DNA of 64,000 nt from Clostridia bacterium (GTDB lineage Bacteria > Bacillota > Clostridia > Oscillospirales > CAG-272): the NCBI GenBank assembly GCA_017533565.1, contig JAFXHU010000034.1, forward strand, positions 35,435-99,434. The letters run 5' to 3'. Made by a program: the position numbers and the translations under genes. Below the pieces are notes generated by a model. That model did no database searches. It had not been told where the DNA came from and saw nothing but the letters and a program-made list of their open reading frames with translations. Below, in pieces: positions 36,017 through 46,202 of the stretch (the first letter of the stretch is position 1; each line of letters opens with the position of its first letter).

Positions 36017-37069
36017 TCAGTATTTGATGCCCATTTCGTCAAGCTGGTCGCGAATGTACTGAAGCGACAGAAGCTTTTCCTTTACACCCTCGACGTCAAG
36101 GCGCGTGGTGTTGTTCGAATTGAATTCGGTGAGCGTATTGCGCTCGGTATCGCCAACCTTTACGTACTTGTCGTAGTTGAGGTCGCGCTTGTCGCAGGGT
36201 ACACGGTAAAAGTTACCCATATCGGTCGCGTTGGCGCACTCCTCGTTGGTAAGGAGGGTTTCGTACATCTTTTCGCCGTGGCGGATGCCGATGGTTTTGA
36301 TGGTTGCGGGGTCGCCGCCGAAAAGCTCGCAAACCGCCTTTGCCTGGGTTTCGATGGTGCAGGCAGGTGCCTTTTGCACGAGGATATCGCCGCTTTTGCC
36401 GTGTTCAAATGCAAAGAGTACGAGGTCAACCGCCTCGTCGAGCGACATAATAAAGCGAGTCATCGTGCCGTCGGTGATGGTAATGGGGTTGCCCGCCTTT
36501 ATCTGGTCAATCCAAAGCGGAATAACCGATCCGCGAGAGCACATAACGTTGCCGTAACGGGTACAGCAAATCTTGGTTTTTTCGGGGGAAACGGTGCGTG
36601 ACTTTGCCACGATGACCTTTTCCATCATTGCCTTTGACGTGCCCATTGCGTTGATAGGATACGCAGCCTTGTCCGTTGAGAGGCAAACGATGTTTTTAAC
36701 TCCCGCCTCGATTGCCGCGGTAAGCACGTTTTCGGTGCCGAGGACGTTGGTTTTTACCGCCTCTATCGGGAAGAATTCACAGGAGGGCACCTGCTTAAGC
36801 GCCGCCGCGTGGAAGATATAATCCACCCCGTGCATCGCATTTCTTACCGATGCGATATCGCGCACGTCGCCAATGTAAAATTTGATTTTGTCGGCAACCT
36901 CGGGCATTTTAACCTGGAACTCGTGGCGCATATCGTCCTGCTTCTTCTCGTCGCGCGAGAAAATACGGATTTCACCAATATCCGTGCGCAAAAATCTGTT
37001 AAGCACAGCGTTTCCAAATGAACCCGTGCCGCCGGTGATCATTAGGGTTTTATTCTTGAAAAGTGACAT
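36017..37069 (-). CDS. capE: UDP-N-acetylglucosamine 4,6-dehydratase/5-epimerase, CapE
   Basis: First enzyme of UDP-L-FucNAc synthesis from UDP-GlcNAc. 350 residues, short-chain dehydrogenase fold: ITGGTGSFGNAVLNRFL binds NAD(P), FIGDVRD-like FYIGDVRD, AALKQVPSCEFFPIEAVKTN, and STDKAAYPINAMGTSKAMMEKV, where Met stands in place of the usual catalytic Tyr before the Lys, a mark of the CapE/PseB group. The GC content and codon use match the chromosome outside the AT-rich island that begins just upstream. 16 nt before capF. Confidence 0.94.
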   Translation of the reverse strand: MSLFKNKTLMITGGTGSFGNAVLNRFLRTDIGEIRIFSRDEKKQDDMRHEFQVKMPEVADKIKFYIGDVRDIASVRNAMHGVDYIFHAAALKQVPSCEFFPIEAVKTNVLGTENVLTAAIEAGVKNIVCLSTDKAAYPINAMGTSKAMMEKVIVAKSRTVSPEKTKICCTRYGNVMCSRGSVIPLWIDQIKAGNPITITDGTMTRFIMSLDEAVDLVLFAFEHGKSGDILVQKAPACTIETQAKAVCELFGGDPATIKTIGIRHGEKMYETLLTNEECANATDMGNFYRVPCDKRDLNYDKYVKVGDTERNTLTEFNSNNTTRLDVEGVKEKLLSLQYIRDQLDEMGIKY

Positions 37070-37089
37070 GTTTTCCTCCTTAAAACTAT

Positions 37090-37932
37090 TTAATATTCAC
37101 CGAGGTCCAATATGTAAGGTTTGTGTCCTAAACGCTCCTGCTCGGGCGGTAGTGTCATGTAATCACCATAGCGTGCTCTTAAGTGCGCATCCCAACCACC
37201 GGGCAAAAAAATATCATACCCCTCAAACTTACCGTTCTCAAACGGTAATAGTTTATAAAATACATTGGTGGGCTTGGGAAAATTATAGTTCCCGTAGCGC
37301 ATAGTTTCCCGGTCGTTAAATTTTGTCGCAATCATATCAATTTTTTTTATTAAATATTTTTGCGGTAAAACTTTCAATGCGGAAGACACGCACATTTTAA
37401 TAACCTTTTTTGTGAAAATCTTTAATGATTTACTTTGGCAACTCAAATACGGACACTGACGCCACGCATAGATCTTTGAAAGACGTTGATACTTTTGAAA
37501 TTGCTGATAGTAAGTTTTGTTATCATCGGGAAGATTATCAATCGGGTATATATCAATATACACGCCGCATTCAATATCCAACTTGTGATAACCATACTCT
37601 ACATACCGAGTACCCTTTAAACGAAGTTTTGTATAACAATACGGTGTTTTGGGAGTATTATACGGTGTTTGTAATTCATATTCCTGTGGCAAATATTGAG
37701 CTGCCAATAAAACAAATTTATTATAATCACTTCGCAGCATACCGATATCGAGGTCATCATCCCAAGGCACAAAGCCCTGATGTCTCACAGCACCTATCAA
37801 AGTCCCTCCATAGGCGAAGAACTTTATATCAAGCTTTTGACATATTTCAATTAAAGTTCTAAGATTTTGTAGCTCAAGTCTTTGTACCCGTTTAATTTGT
37901 TCTTCCGTATATACCTCTCTCCACTTTTCCAC
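37090..37932 (-). CDS. LicD-family phosphotransferase
   Basis: 280 residues. FFAYGGTLIGAVRHQGFVPWDDDLDIGMLRSDY (residues 37-70) is the LicD motif, with the DDDxD metal site; family members attach phosphocholine or other phosphate-linked groups to surface glycans. VYIDIYPIDNLPDD and LPGGWDAHLRARYGDYMTLPPEQER are the second and third conserved blocks. AT-rich, unlike capE 20 nt downstream. The nucleotide donor for transfer is not encoded nearby. Confidence 0.93.
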   Translation of the reverse strand: MEKWREVYTEEQIKRVQRLELQNLRTLIEICQKLDIKFFAYGGTLIGAVRHQGFVPWDDDLDIGMLRSDYNKFVLLAAQYLPQEYELQTPYNTPKTPYCYTKLRLKGTRYVEYGYHKLDIECGVYIDIYPIDNLPDDNKTYYQQFQKYQRLSKIYAWRQCPYLSCQSKSLKIFTKKVIKMCVSSALKVLPQKYLIKKIDMIATKFNDRETMRYGNYNFPKPTNVFYKLLPFENGKFEGYDIFLPGGWDAHLRARYGDYMTLPPEQERLGHKPYILDLGEY

Positions 37933-37959
37933 TTTCTTTCTCCTAATACCCTTATATAA

Positions 37960-38799
37960 TTATCTATAATAATCTACGTACGGTATAGAAATACTGACCG
38001 CACAAGCGTTAATTTCAATGTTCTCCTCGTTACACACTTTATCTTCAACAAGTGTTCTTGTTTTATAATCACCGTATATGCGCGTCAGGTACTTGTCATA
38101 TTCGCATGGAACGAACACATCGACTCCTTCAAAAACATCAGGAACCGCTTTTTCAAACCATTTGATCGGAATACACTGTTCAGCTGTTTTTCCACCTGAT
38201 ACGCGAACATAACCCGAAAAGTGACAATGAGTTAACATTTTTTTGCGTTTTTTAATTGCGCAGTCATACGATGGAATAATTATTTTTGTGCATAGTCGCA
38301 CCGCTTTTTTTAAAAACGATTCGCCGCTCAAATCGTAAACCGATGCAATCCTCATATCCAAGAGCTTGTACATAATCTCAAACAGTTTTGCCTTCAATCC
38401 ACCACTATGGCAATTATCAATAGGAAATATGTCCACATATATCCCATGATTCATTTGGAGATGACTTGCATTTTCTATAATATACGTAGTCCTACTGTCT
38501 CTAAGCTTCCCAAATGCAAGGGGATAATTAACATCGGTGAATGGGGTTTGAACAAAATAGTGCTTCTCCAAAAGTTTGGGCGCTTCTTTTGCAAATTTTT
38601 CATAATCCTTTCTAAAAAACGCAACATCAATATCATCGTCATCCGGAATAAACTTATTTCCTTTCACTGTACCAAGCAAGCTTCCGTGAACCATAAAAAA
38701 CTTTATATCCAATTGCTTGCACACATCAGATATAGACTTTAAAATATTAATTTGCACATTATTTATATCTCGCAATTGCTCGTGTGATATAAGCATTTT
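37960..38799 (-). CDS. LicD-family phosphotransferase, second copy
   Basis: 279 residues. FFMVHGSLLGTVKGNKFIPDDDDIDVAFFRKDY is the LicD motif with PD in place of PW, followed by GIYVDIFPIDNCHSG and DVFVPCEYDKYLTRIYGDYKTRT. It is clearly diverged from its neighbour (a minority of identical residues), so the pair may act on different sugars. I use the ATG at 38799 because GGGAGGG is 5 nt before it; the frame is open to a GTG at 38814 that overlaps that site. Confidence 0.92.
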   Translation of the reverse strand, partial: KMLISHEQLRDINNVQINILKSISDVCKQLDIKFFMVHGSLLGTVKGNKFIPDDDDIDVAFFRKDYEKFAKEAPKLLEKHYFVQTPFTDVNYPLAFGKLRDSRTTYIIENASHLQMNHGIYVDIFPIDNCHSGGLKAKLFEIMYKLLDMRIASVYDLSGESFLKKAVRLCTKIIIPSYDCAIKKRKKMLTHCHFSGYVRVSGGKTAEQCIPIKWFEKAVPDVFEGVDVFVPCEYDKYLTRIYGDYKTRTLVEDKVCNEENIEINACAVSISIPYVDYYR

Positions 38800-38810
38800 C
38801 CCTCCCAAAA

Positions 38811-40316
38811 TCACTTGCGTAAAAGTGATTTGATTACTTTTTCTTTTTCAAATTTATTTAGTATAAGCACCCAAACTATCGGGATATACACTCCAACAAT
38901 GAGAAGCATCTTCACCAAAAAGCCAAGCCAGCCGAATATAGGAATAATCGAAATAAAGAATGACATCACAGCAAACACGAGAAGTCCGGGCAACATTTTA
39001 AAATGACACGCCTTAAAAAACTTCCCAATTTTAATCTTTAATTTTACACGGTATAAAATGTTCATAAGCAATGTTTGTATCGCAAGGGAAGAAAATATCG
39101 AAATGCTAACGCCAATCGCTCCAAACATTTTTCCCAAAACAAAGACCAACGCGATATACAACACAAAGGACGCCAAAGAAATCAAGGCGCGTTCCTTCAC
39201 CCGATTCTTTACAACAACATAAGTGTTGGCGATTTGTTGTGGGTAGGCTATTAATCCATATCCGCATATCAGCAAAACGCAATAGTAAGCACCTACATAA
39301 TCAGCCCCCACAAGAAGAGTTATAAATTCCTCTCCTAACATCGCAAATCCAACAAAAATAAGAGCGAATAAAATCAATATGAATCTACCCACTGTTATCA
39401 ATAAATCCAAAACGTGTTCTTCCGCTCTCTCGCCATTGGCGTTGATTCTCGACAATTGAGGCATAAAAAATCCGTTAATTGCGTTCACAAAAGCGTAAAT
39501 ATAGCCCTCCATACTTACTGCATAACCAAAAACCGCAATTTCAAAGCTTCCCGCCACTACACCGAGAATCGATGGACCAAGTGCAAGTAAAAGTCTTGCG
39601 GTAACAATTGACACCGATGCCCATATTGAAAAACCAAACAACTCTTTTATTTTTTCGCTATCTCTATATGACCAGTTTGCCCTTACTGGCGTGTATTTCT
39701 TTACATAAAAAATTCTCAACACGGTTACCGTTACGCTTCCAATAATATTAACCACCACAAGAACATACACACCAAGCCCCACCAATAGAGCCATAGCAGT
39801 CAACAACACAGATAAAACCTTGTAAATTAAATCAAAAGTCTTTAGCGGAACAAACTTTTCGTAAGAGCTTAATATGCCATTCAATATAATAAACGGAAAC
39901 GATGTCACGCTATATATTGCAACCATTATGTAAAGTACTCTAAATTTTTCCAGCTCCTCTGCGGTGAGTTTTGCATATATAGCATCAACGAAAAAAAACA
40001 GCACCGTAAACACAACAAAAAGCGCAATTGTTATTATTATATACAGTTTATAAAGCAGACCAACGATATTATCAACAGCGGCTTGGTTATTTTCTGCTCT
40101 GTATTTTGAAACAAACCTTTGTGCAGCCATACTAAGCCCAAAATCAACCACAAAAATGTTAATCAAGGACATAGCAAGAGTATATAAACCGTAATCTGCG
40201 TCGCCAATGGTTCTAATCATCCACGGATTATAAATCAAACCCGTAACGATTCCAAAGAAAACACCAAAATAAGATAAAACTGCACCAAGTTTTACCTGTT
40301 TATCTCGAGATATCAC
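38811..40316 (-). CDS. Wzx-type polysaccharide flippase (MOP superfamily)
   Basis: 501 residues, about 12-14 membrane helices, starting KLGAVLSYFGVFFGIVTGLIYNPWMIRTIGDADYGLYTLAMS, the usual N-terminus of the polysaccharide-biosynthesis exporter family. Moves the undecaprenyl-linked repeat unit to the outer face. GTG start overlapping the stop of the iron-sulfur gene (GTGA), with AAGGTGG upstream. The symbol wzx would be by role only. Confidence 0.88.
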   Translation of the reverse strand: MISRDKQVKLGAVLSYFGVFFGIVTGLIYNPWMIRTIGDADYGLYTLAMSLINIFVVDFGLSMAAQRFVSKYRAENNQAAVDNIVGLLYKLYIIITIALFVVFTVLFFFVDAIYAKLTAEELEKFRVLYIMVAIYSVTSFPFIILNGILSSYEKFVPLKTFDLIYKVLSVLLTAMALLVGLGVYVLVVVNIIGSVTVTVLRIFYVKKYTPVRANWSYRDSEKIKELFGFSIWASVSIVTARLLLALGPSILGVVAGSFEIAVFGYAVSMEGYIYAFVNAINGFFMPQLSRINANGERAEEHVLDLLITVGRFILILFALIFVGFAMLGEEFITLLVGADYVGAYYCVLLICGYGLIAYPQQIANTYVVVKNRVKERALISLASFVLYIALVFVLGKMFGAIGVSISIFSSLAIQTLLMNILYRVKLKIKIGKFFKACHFKMLPGLLVFAVMSFFISIIPIFGWLGFLVKMLLIVGVYIPIVWVLILNKFEKEKVIKSLLRK

Positions 40317-41446
40317 TTACGCACCACCTTGCGAATAAGTATTTTTAAAAGGACACCAAAGCTACCGTATCTAAAATCGTGTTTTTTTGCAGCATACACA
40401 AACGAGTGCTTTTTAACATCCTCCATAAATTCATTTCTTTGTTTAATTATCTGTGTATTATTATCTTTTCCCCTATAAGCGTATTTTGCGTATTTTTCAT
40501 CAAGGGAATAAAGTTGCAGTTGAGTCTTGACACAATCAAGAGCAATTTTTCCATTTTCTGTATTAATAGCAATTAGCGAAATGCCTTTTCCGTCATTTGA
40601 CACATTTGCGCTTTTATATCCCCAAAAATCGCCGATAGTAATATCCGCATCGGTATGGTTTGTGAACTTACAGGTTAAACACGGCAAATTTTTAATATTT
40701 TTTCCATAAAAATAATGACAGTAATAGTCAAATTGATACCTTTTGGAATATACTTTGCCATTTTCAAATTTCACCCGTATCTTTGGTAAGTTCCATCCCA
40801 AAGACTTATCACGCATATTCACAGAAATCACTTTTGATTTATAACATTTTTCAAGATATTCAATATAATTGCTATATGCGCTAACAGGTGCTATGCCTCC
40901 ACAAAAGAAATCAACAAGCAGCAAGTTTTCGTTATTTGCAAAGCGAAGTCTTAAGGAAGCAATTTGGCATGGTGTTCCAACCACCAAAACCTTGCGCCCC
41001 TTTTTTAAATGATCGGCAATTTTGTTGTGCATTCCGTTTGAAAAGGCTTGACAATATTTGCTTACTCTAAGAGCATCCAAGCTAACATCCTCGGTTGATT
41101 CCATAACAACCGACTTAAAATCATTTGAATACGCAGCGCCAAAAACAACACCGCCGGAAGACAAAACGTAATTTGCCAAAGAGGAAAAAAAGCCACCCGA
41201 AGACGAATTCTTTCTAACCGTATCATCCAAAATCCATCCATAATAAAATTCTGACACCTTTTTTTCTGTTTTGGAGGTATTCGCCGGGCATTTTTTCAGG
41301 CATTTTCCACAATTAATACACTTATCGTCCACTTGGGGTTTATAAAACCCCTCACTATCACAGTGAATAGATATTGCTCCCAAGGCGCAAATATCCATAC
41401 AAGCAGCGCATCCGATACAATCTTTAGAAACCGCGTTAATGTTCAT
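40313..41446 (-). CDS. FrhB-like iron-sulfur protein of polysaccharide clusters
   Basis: 377 residues. Two 4Fe-4S motifs at the N-terminus (CIGCAACMDIC and CINCGKCLKKCP), then the coenzyme F420 hydrogenase beta-subunit-type N and C domains (SSSGGFFSSLANYVLSSGGVVFGAAY, VGTPCQIASLRL, LPCLTCKFTNHTDADITIGDFWG). Such proteins recur next to pyruvyl transferases in Gram-positive exopolysaccharide loci; their reaction is unproven, probably a flavin-dependent redox change of a sugar or pyruvyl group. Start overlaps the polymerase stop (TAATG). Confidence 0.9.
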   Translation of the reverse strand: MNINAVSKDCIGCAACMDICALGAISIHCDSEGFYKPQVDDKCINCGKCLKKCPANTSKTEKKVSEFYYGWILDDTVRKNSSSGGFFSSLANYVLSSGGVVFGAAYSNDFKSVVMESTEDVSLDALRVSKYCQAFSNGMHNKIADHLKKGRKVLVVGTPCQIASLRLRFANNENLLLVDFFCGGIAPVSAYSNYIEYLEKCYKSKVISVNMRDKSLGWNLPKIRVKFENGKVYSKRYQFDYYCHYFYGKNIKNLPCLTCKFTNHTDADITIGDFWGYKSANVSNDGKGISLIAINTENGKIALDCVKTQLQLYSLDEKYAKYAYRGKDNNTQIIKQRNEFMEDVKKHSFVYAAKKHDFRYGSFGVLLKILIRKVVRK

Positions 41447-42645
41447 TATTCATCCCTTCTTCTTTCCATAACCCGTTGTTTTTCCATTGACAGTGTATAT
41501 CCCCAAAAAGCCATAATACAGGTAACATACGTAAAATAAACAACAAAATACGAAAACATAGCAAGAAACAATCCAATTACAACAGAGAAAGTAAATGCAG
41601 CCGCATAAGGAGACTTGCACTTGATCATTTTAAAAGCCCTTACCACCAAACTGATGTAGAAAACGGTAACAAAAACCACCGCAAAAACACCATAATCGTA
41701 TATTATTTGCAGAAAATCATTGTGAGCTTTTCCTGCTCCGCCAATTGAACCGGCAGTATTCATTCCGTGCCCAAACATTTTTTCTATAAAATCGGAGTTC
41801 TTAAATCCCTGCCATACGTTGCTGTATATATCCGCTCTACCGCTTCCGCCATCGTCCGACAATCTCATCAGTCTTGAAAAGATATCCAAATTATACGTAT
41901 CATCAACGTACTTTCCAACTTTGTAAAACAATAGCACGGCAACCGTTGCTATTATAAGGCTTTTTACAGTTTTCAAAAATGAACCTTTGTTATCGCAAAA
42001 TGAAGATATTAATATGTATAGAATCAATCCTATAATAAATGCTATTAAACCCGTACGTTTATCAGCCAAAAAAACAGCCGCAAACTGCAATAATACAATT
42101 AGGACTTTAAAGTACTTACGTTTTAAAAGTTGCAATGCAAAAGGAAAAAGTCCAAGTGAGAAATATATATCACTTTTCATCATCTCTTCGGCATTTGTAA
42201 AGTTATAACTCAAAACAGAGCGTAGATTAAGTATAAGGCATACAATATAACCAACCAATATTATACGTTCACACCATTCCGATTTTTTTGAAGAAATATA
42301 GAATACGGACATTACCAAAATTGGATAAGGTATCATCAATAAATTATAAATTGACGAAACATCTACCCTATAGCCCCAATTTAAAAATGTAGAAAAAAGC
42401 GCAACTAAAACATAAAAAAACGCCGATGTGAAAATTAAATCGATTTTAATTTTATCTCTTGTGAAAAACAATATTAAAGCGATCGGATAATACAGCAAAG
42501 AAATGTAATTCCATATTCCACCCGCGGTTGTATTTTCAATGCTACTTCCCCTAATGACTTTTAAAATGCAAAAAATAGACAACATTACAGACAGCAAAAC
42601 AAATATTGCATTTTTTCGCCTTTGAATACCTGCTTCGATTAACAT
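41446..42645 (-). CDS. O-antigen polymerase/ligase-like protein (Wzy candidate)
   Basis: 399 residues with 10-11 membrane helices and one long outside loop near residues 240-300. That loop ends FGHGMNTAGSIGGAGKAHNDFLQIIYDYG, the H-N-x-x-LxxxxxxG signature of the O-antigen ligase/polymerase family. Being the only such protein here, it is the likely polymerase of the repeat unit. Very AT-rich. Confidence 0.85.
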   Translation of the reverse strand: MLIEAGIQRRKNAIFVLLSVMLSIFCILKVIRGSSIENTTAGGIWNYISLLYYPIALILFFTRDKIKIDLIFTSAFFYVLVALFSTFLNWGYRVDVSSIYNLLMIPYPILVMSVFYISSKKSEWCERIILVGYIVCLILNLRSVLSYNFTNAEEMMKSDIYFSLGLFPFALQLLKRKYFKVLIVLLQFAAVFLADKRTGLIAFIIGLILYILISSFCDNKGSFLKTVKSLIIATVAVLLFYKVGKYVDDTYNLDIFSRLMRLSDDGGSGRADIYSNVWQGFKNSDFIEKMFGHGMNTAGSIGGAGKAHNDFLQIIYDYGVFAVVFVTVFYISLVVRAFKMIKCKSPYAAAFTFSVVIGLFLAMFSYFVVYFTYVTCIMAFWGYTLSMEKQRVMERRRDE

Positions 42646-42670
42646 TTAGTTCCCCTTTTGGTATCGCGCA

Positions 42671-43753
42671 TTATACCTTTCCCTCTATAGCGTTCATTAA
42701 ATAATTTTTAGCGCAAACGCGATCCATTTCAATTATTTTATTTATCTTTGAAAATTCATCAGCGCCATATTCTAATGTTTTTTCAATCTCAATGTCAAAA
42801 TGACGCATCAAAGAATTGATTCTTGTCGGCTTATTTGAACCGGAAATTGCCAAAAAAGGCTTATTATAAATAATGGACAGTGCAATCCCATGAAACGATG
42901 TTGCAACAACGCACTCTGCTTTATCCAACAGATATAAAAATTCGTTTGGTGAAGCATCGTAAACAACCTGGTTTGCGCAAATTTTTTTTATGTTTCCGAT
43001 ATTAATGGATACTACAGGCAGACCCATTTCCTTTTTTATCAAAGAAAGGCGTTTGTCAAATTCCGAATTCCATTCTATCGCATAGACAAGAATAAACTTG
43101 TCAAATTTCAACTTGTCATATTTTTTCTCAAGACTTTTCCAATCCTCTATCCGCTTTAAAAAAACAGGATCAATGTTTTGATTAACCGTGATATCAACGT
43201 AAGGTGAAACAATGTCAATTACAGTATCTTCACGCACGGATATTGCAGAATAATCCTTTAGGTATTTAACAAAACGATCTTTATTTTCATTTGGTATGCT
43301 TTCGTTTCCCATGCTTGCTGCATAGGAAATTTTTTTGCTTCCATTTGGTGCATAAGATAAAAACAAATCTTCGTGCATGGAAACGGGATTCCATACTTGA
43401 TCACTTCCCGAAACATAAACATCCGCTTTTGGAGGGTTAAGAAACAGTTCTTCATCCGTAGCATAATAAATTTGGTTTTGGGTTTCCGACGCAAATTTTT
43501 TAAACGCGACTTCCCTTATCTTAAATTTCTTCGTATGCGGTAAAAGAAGAATGCGCTTTATTGCTCCCTTCGCAATAACAAACAGGCTGCGTTTTTTTGA
43601 AACTTTACGCACTCTTTTCCCTATCGCAACATACGAAACATCATATCCCAATTGCGTTAAAAATGAATACAATCCACAAGATTGAAACAGTGCTCCATAA
43701 TTATTTTTTGAGTTGTTAAACGTAGACACTACAACCTTACATTTATTATTCAT
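42671..43753 (-). CDS. polysaccharide pyruvyl transferase family protein
   Basis: 360 residues. The fold has two Rossmann-like halves; recognisable are NNYGALFQSCGLYSFLTQLGY at the start, ADVYVSGSDQVWNP (residue 115 region), KISYAASMGNE and the C-terminal CVVATSFHGIALSIIYNKPFLAI. The family transfers pyruvate from PEP to a sugar as a ketal. Adjacent to the FrhB-like gene with which it commonly co-occurs. Confidence 0.9.
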   Translation of the reverse strand: MNNKCKVVVSTFNNSKNNYGALFQSCGLYSFLTQLGYDVSYVAIGKRVRKVSKKRSLFVIAKGAIKRILLLPHTKKFKIREVAFKKFASETQNQIYYATDEELFLNPPKADVYVSGSDQVWNPVSMHEDLFLSYAPNGSKKISYAASMGNESIPNENKDRFVKYLKDYSAISVREDTVIDIVSPYVDITVNQNIDPVFLKRIEDWKSLEKKYDKLKFDKFILVYAIEWNSEFDKRLSLIKKEMGLPVVSINIGNIKKICANQVVYDASPNEFLYLLDKAECVVATSFHGIALSIIYNKPFLAISGSNKPTRINSLMRHFDIEIEKTLEYGADEFSKINKIIEMDRVCAKNYLMNAIEGKV

Positions 43754-43799
43754 TTTACCCCCGCTCTTTCTTTTTACAAAATTTACAAAATTCCATAGA

Positions 43800-44918
43800 T
43801 TACTTTATCAATTCGTTCAAAAAATTTATATGCGCGTCAGCCATATTCTCGATTGTATAATCTTTAATCGTAATTTCGCTATTCAAGGACAACTTTAAAT
43901 AATCAACATCATATAACGTTTTTTCTATGTAATCGGGTAATAATTGTGCATTATTGATGTCAATAACATAACCGTTAAATCCATCCTTTACCAATTCGCA
44001 CGCGGCTACGCACATATTAGTTGAGATTACGGGAAGCCCATAACTCATTGCTTCATTCACAACAAGCCCCCATACATCCGAACGCGTCATAAGAACAAAC
44101 AAATCGGCAGCCAAATAATAGTCTGACAATTCGTCTTTTTTCTTAAACCCGACAAAATGAACATGCTCAAGATGCTTTGATTTCTTCCATTTTACAAACT
44201 CTTCGGTAGGTTCATCCCCAACTATGTAATACCCGATATTTTTATCCTTTGTTTTTTCGGCCGCACACATAATGAAATCATAACCTTTGCCGTAGCCTGC
44301 ATTATAACTAAATCGCCCAACAGATAAAACCATTTTGTCTTCTTTTATCTGCAATTTTTCACGCAAAACCGTTTTTGCAATTTGATTTTTTTTGTTTTGA
44401 GCATTATCTAAATCAGCTTTAGATAGAGATGTAAACGGATATTCAAAACACCTGCTTTTGTTAGCACCATAGTGAACAAAATATTCAGTTGTCTTTTTTC
44501 CGCTGCCAAACCATGCGCTTGCCGATGATATGAAAAATTTTTTTATACGGTATTTCAAATCGTTTTCTGCTGAAATTATGCCACCATCAGCCTCAAGAAC
44601 AAAAGGAATCTTTTTTCTTCGCAAATATAATATTCCAAGCATTTGTGTTGGAGTTGCGTATCCACCGAAAATAATACAATCCCATTTTTCTTTTAGGTAT
44701 TTTTTAAGTTTAAAACTTAAAAATTTATCTGAAGAGGTCCGAATACCATTCAAATATACGGCATTGAAGTTGTATGCATCTTGCGCTTTCCACGCCTCGT
44801 TTCTGTCAGTAGCGCATTCCCCCTCAAAGCAAACGGTTAAGTCACATTCTTTGCCTAACTCGTTAAAAAAATCAACTCGATAGGGTGATGGAATATTAGA
44901 AACGAATAGCAACCTCAT
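43800..44918 (-). CDS. glycosyltransferase, GT4 family
   Basis: 372 residues, GT-B fold. N-terminal LFVSNIPSPYRVDFFNEL; C-terminal donor domain with VLSVGRFSYNAGYGKGYDFIM, YLAADLFVLMTRSDVWGLVVNEAMSYGLPVI (the E-x7-E motif is partly kept) and DGFNGYVID. Adds one sugar to the repeat unit on the inner membrane face. Donor and linkage unknown. Confidence 0.9.
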   Translation of the reverse strand: MRLLFVSNIPSPYRVDFFNELGKECDLTVCFEGECATDRNEAWKAQDAYNFNAVYLNGIRTSSDKFLSFKLKKYLKEKWDCIIFGGYATPTQMLGILYLRRKKIPFVLEADGGIISAENDLKYRIKKFFISSASAWFGSGKKTTEYFVHYGANKSRCFEYPFTSLSKADLDNAQNKKNQIAKTVLREKLQIKEDKMVLSVGRFSYNAGYGKGYDFIMCAAEKTKDKNIGYYIVGDEPTEEFVKWKKSKHLEHVHFVGFKKKDELSDYYLAADLFVLMTRSDVWGLVVNEAMSYGLPVISTNMCVAACELVKDGFNGYVIDINNAQLLPDYIEKTLYDVDYLKLSLNSEITIKDYTIENMADAHINFLNELIK

Positions 44919-44963
44919 ATATAAAACACCTCTTTCAAATCTTATATAAATCTATATAAATCG

Positions 44964-46163
44964 TCAAACCGTTTGTGAACGATTGTATATATCGTAATAT
45001 TCCTCGACAAAATTAAATACAGACATCGAATTAAGTTCAGCATTATTTAGCGTTCTTTTCCCACCTCTTGTGAGGGTATAAATCCCATTTACGAGTGCAT
45101 CGACATCCCCCTTTGGAACAGTCATACCTTCATACTCGCGAACCGCCTCTGGACTCCCGCCTGTTGAATAAGTAATCACGGGCGTTCCACAAGCAATTGC
45201 CTCCAAATTAACCGTCGGATAATTATCTTCGTAAGTCGGATTAACAAACACATCTGCGGTTGTATAAATGTGTGCAAGCTCTTTGGTGTTATTGGTTCTG
45301 TTAATACCAATCATATTACCGTGGAGCTTTTCCTTTTGTTGCTCGCTGACGCCAACAAGCACAATTCTGTACGAATCATCAAGCATTTGTGACATTTTAA
45401 TAAAATCGTCAAACCCCTTCCGTTTTCCCCAAACACTCGCAACGCCCAAAAGAATTTTCTTTTCCTCAATCGAATGCTCTTTTCTGAAATTTCCGTCGGT
45501 TGGCTTGAACACATTTAAATTAATTCCATTATGAACAACAAGAACATCCGACGCCGCAAGATAGGATTCTCTAACCAAATCTGCCAACCAATGAGATGGC
45601 GTAACAATACTTAAATTTTTTACACTTGTGAACGCACGCTTTTTTCTGTCATAATTGCGTGAGGAACGATCGACAAAGCTTTTGGGATATGTGAGCTTTT
45701 GCGGACAGTCAACGCAGCCCATTTTCCATTTTTCACATCCCACAAAATCAAAGTGTGAACAATGCCCCGTAAATGCCCAGCAATCGTGAAGAGTCCAAAC
45801 AACAGGTTTTTCAGACGCTTTTAGATAATCAAACAAAATCTCGATATTTAAGTAATATCCGTGTATGTTATGGAGATGAATTATGTCGGGGTCATAAGAT
45901 TTAACCCATTTGATAAAGCGTTTTGTTGCTATCCTGCTGCCAAATCCGGAAGCATCAAACAAACGCGAACGAACAGCGTGAAGCTTCACGCCAAAATCCG
46001 AACCAATCTTTACCGCGTATTTCTTAAACCTTTCGGGTACGTTTTCTCTTCCGTAGGCAATTTTTACATCGTGCCCTTCTTTATCCAAAACCTCCGCAAT
46101 ATCGGTACATATCCGACCGGTGCTACGAATACCACAAACCGAATTTATCATTAAAATTTTCAT
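44964..46163 (-). CDS. glycosyltransferase, GT4 family (WcaC-like)
   Basis: 399 residues. Contains WTLHDCWAFTGHCSHFDFVGCEKWKMGCVDCPQKLTYP, the Cys-rich segment of WcaC-like enzymes, TPSHWLADLVRESYL, VASVWGKRKGFDDFIKM and YEDNYPTVNLEAIACGTPVITYSTGGSPE with the E-x7-E donor motif. It probably extends the repeat unit; the sugar is unknown. Confidence 0.92.
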   Translation of the reverse strand: MKILMINSVCGIRSTGRICTDIAEVLDKEGHDVKIAYGRENVPERFKKYAVKIGSDFGVKLHAVRSRLFDASGFGSRIATKRFIKWVKSYDPDIIHLHNIHGYYLNIEILFDYLKASEKPVVWTLHDCWAFTGHCSHFDFVGCEKWKMGCVDCPQKLTYPKSFVDRSSRNYDRKKRAFTSVKNLSIVTPSHWLADLVRESYLAASDVLVVHNGINLNVFKPTDGNFRKEHSIEEKKILLGVASVWGKRKGFDDFIKMSQMLDDSYRIVLVGVSEQQKEKLHGNMIGINRTNNTKELAHIYTTADVFVNPTYEDNYPTVNLEAIACGTPVITYSTGGSPEAVREYEGMTVPKGDVDALVNGIYTLTRGGKRTLNNAELNSMSVFNFVEEYYDIYNRSQTV

Positions 46164-46202
46164 AAATCCCTCTTTCGAGTACTATACACTTTTGGATATT
46201 TA

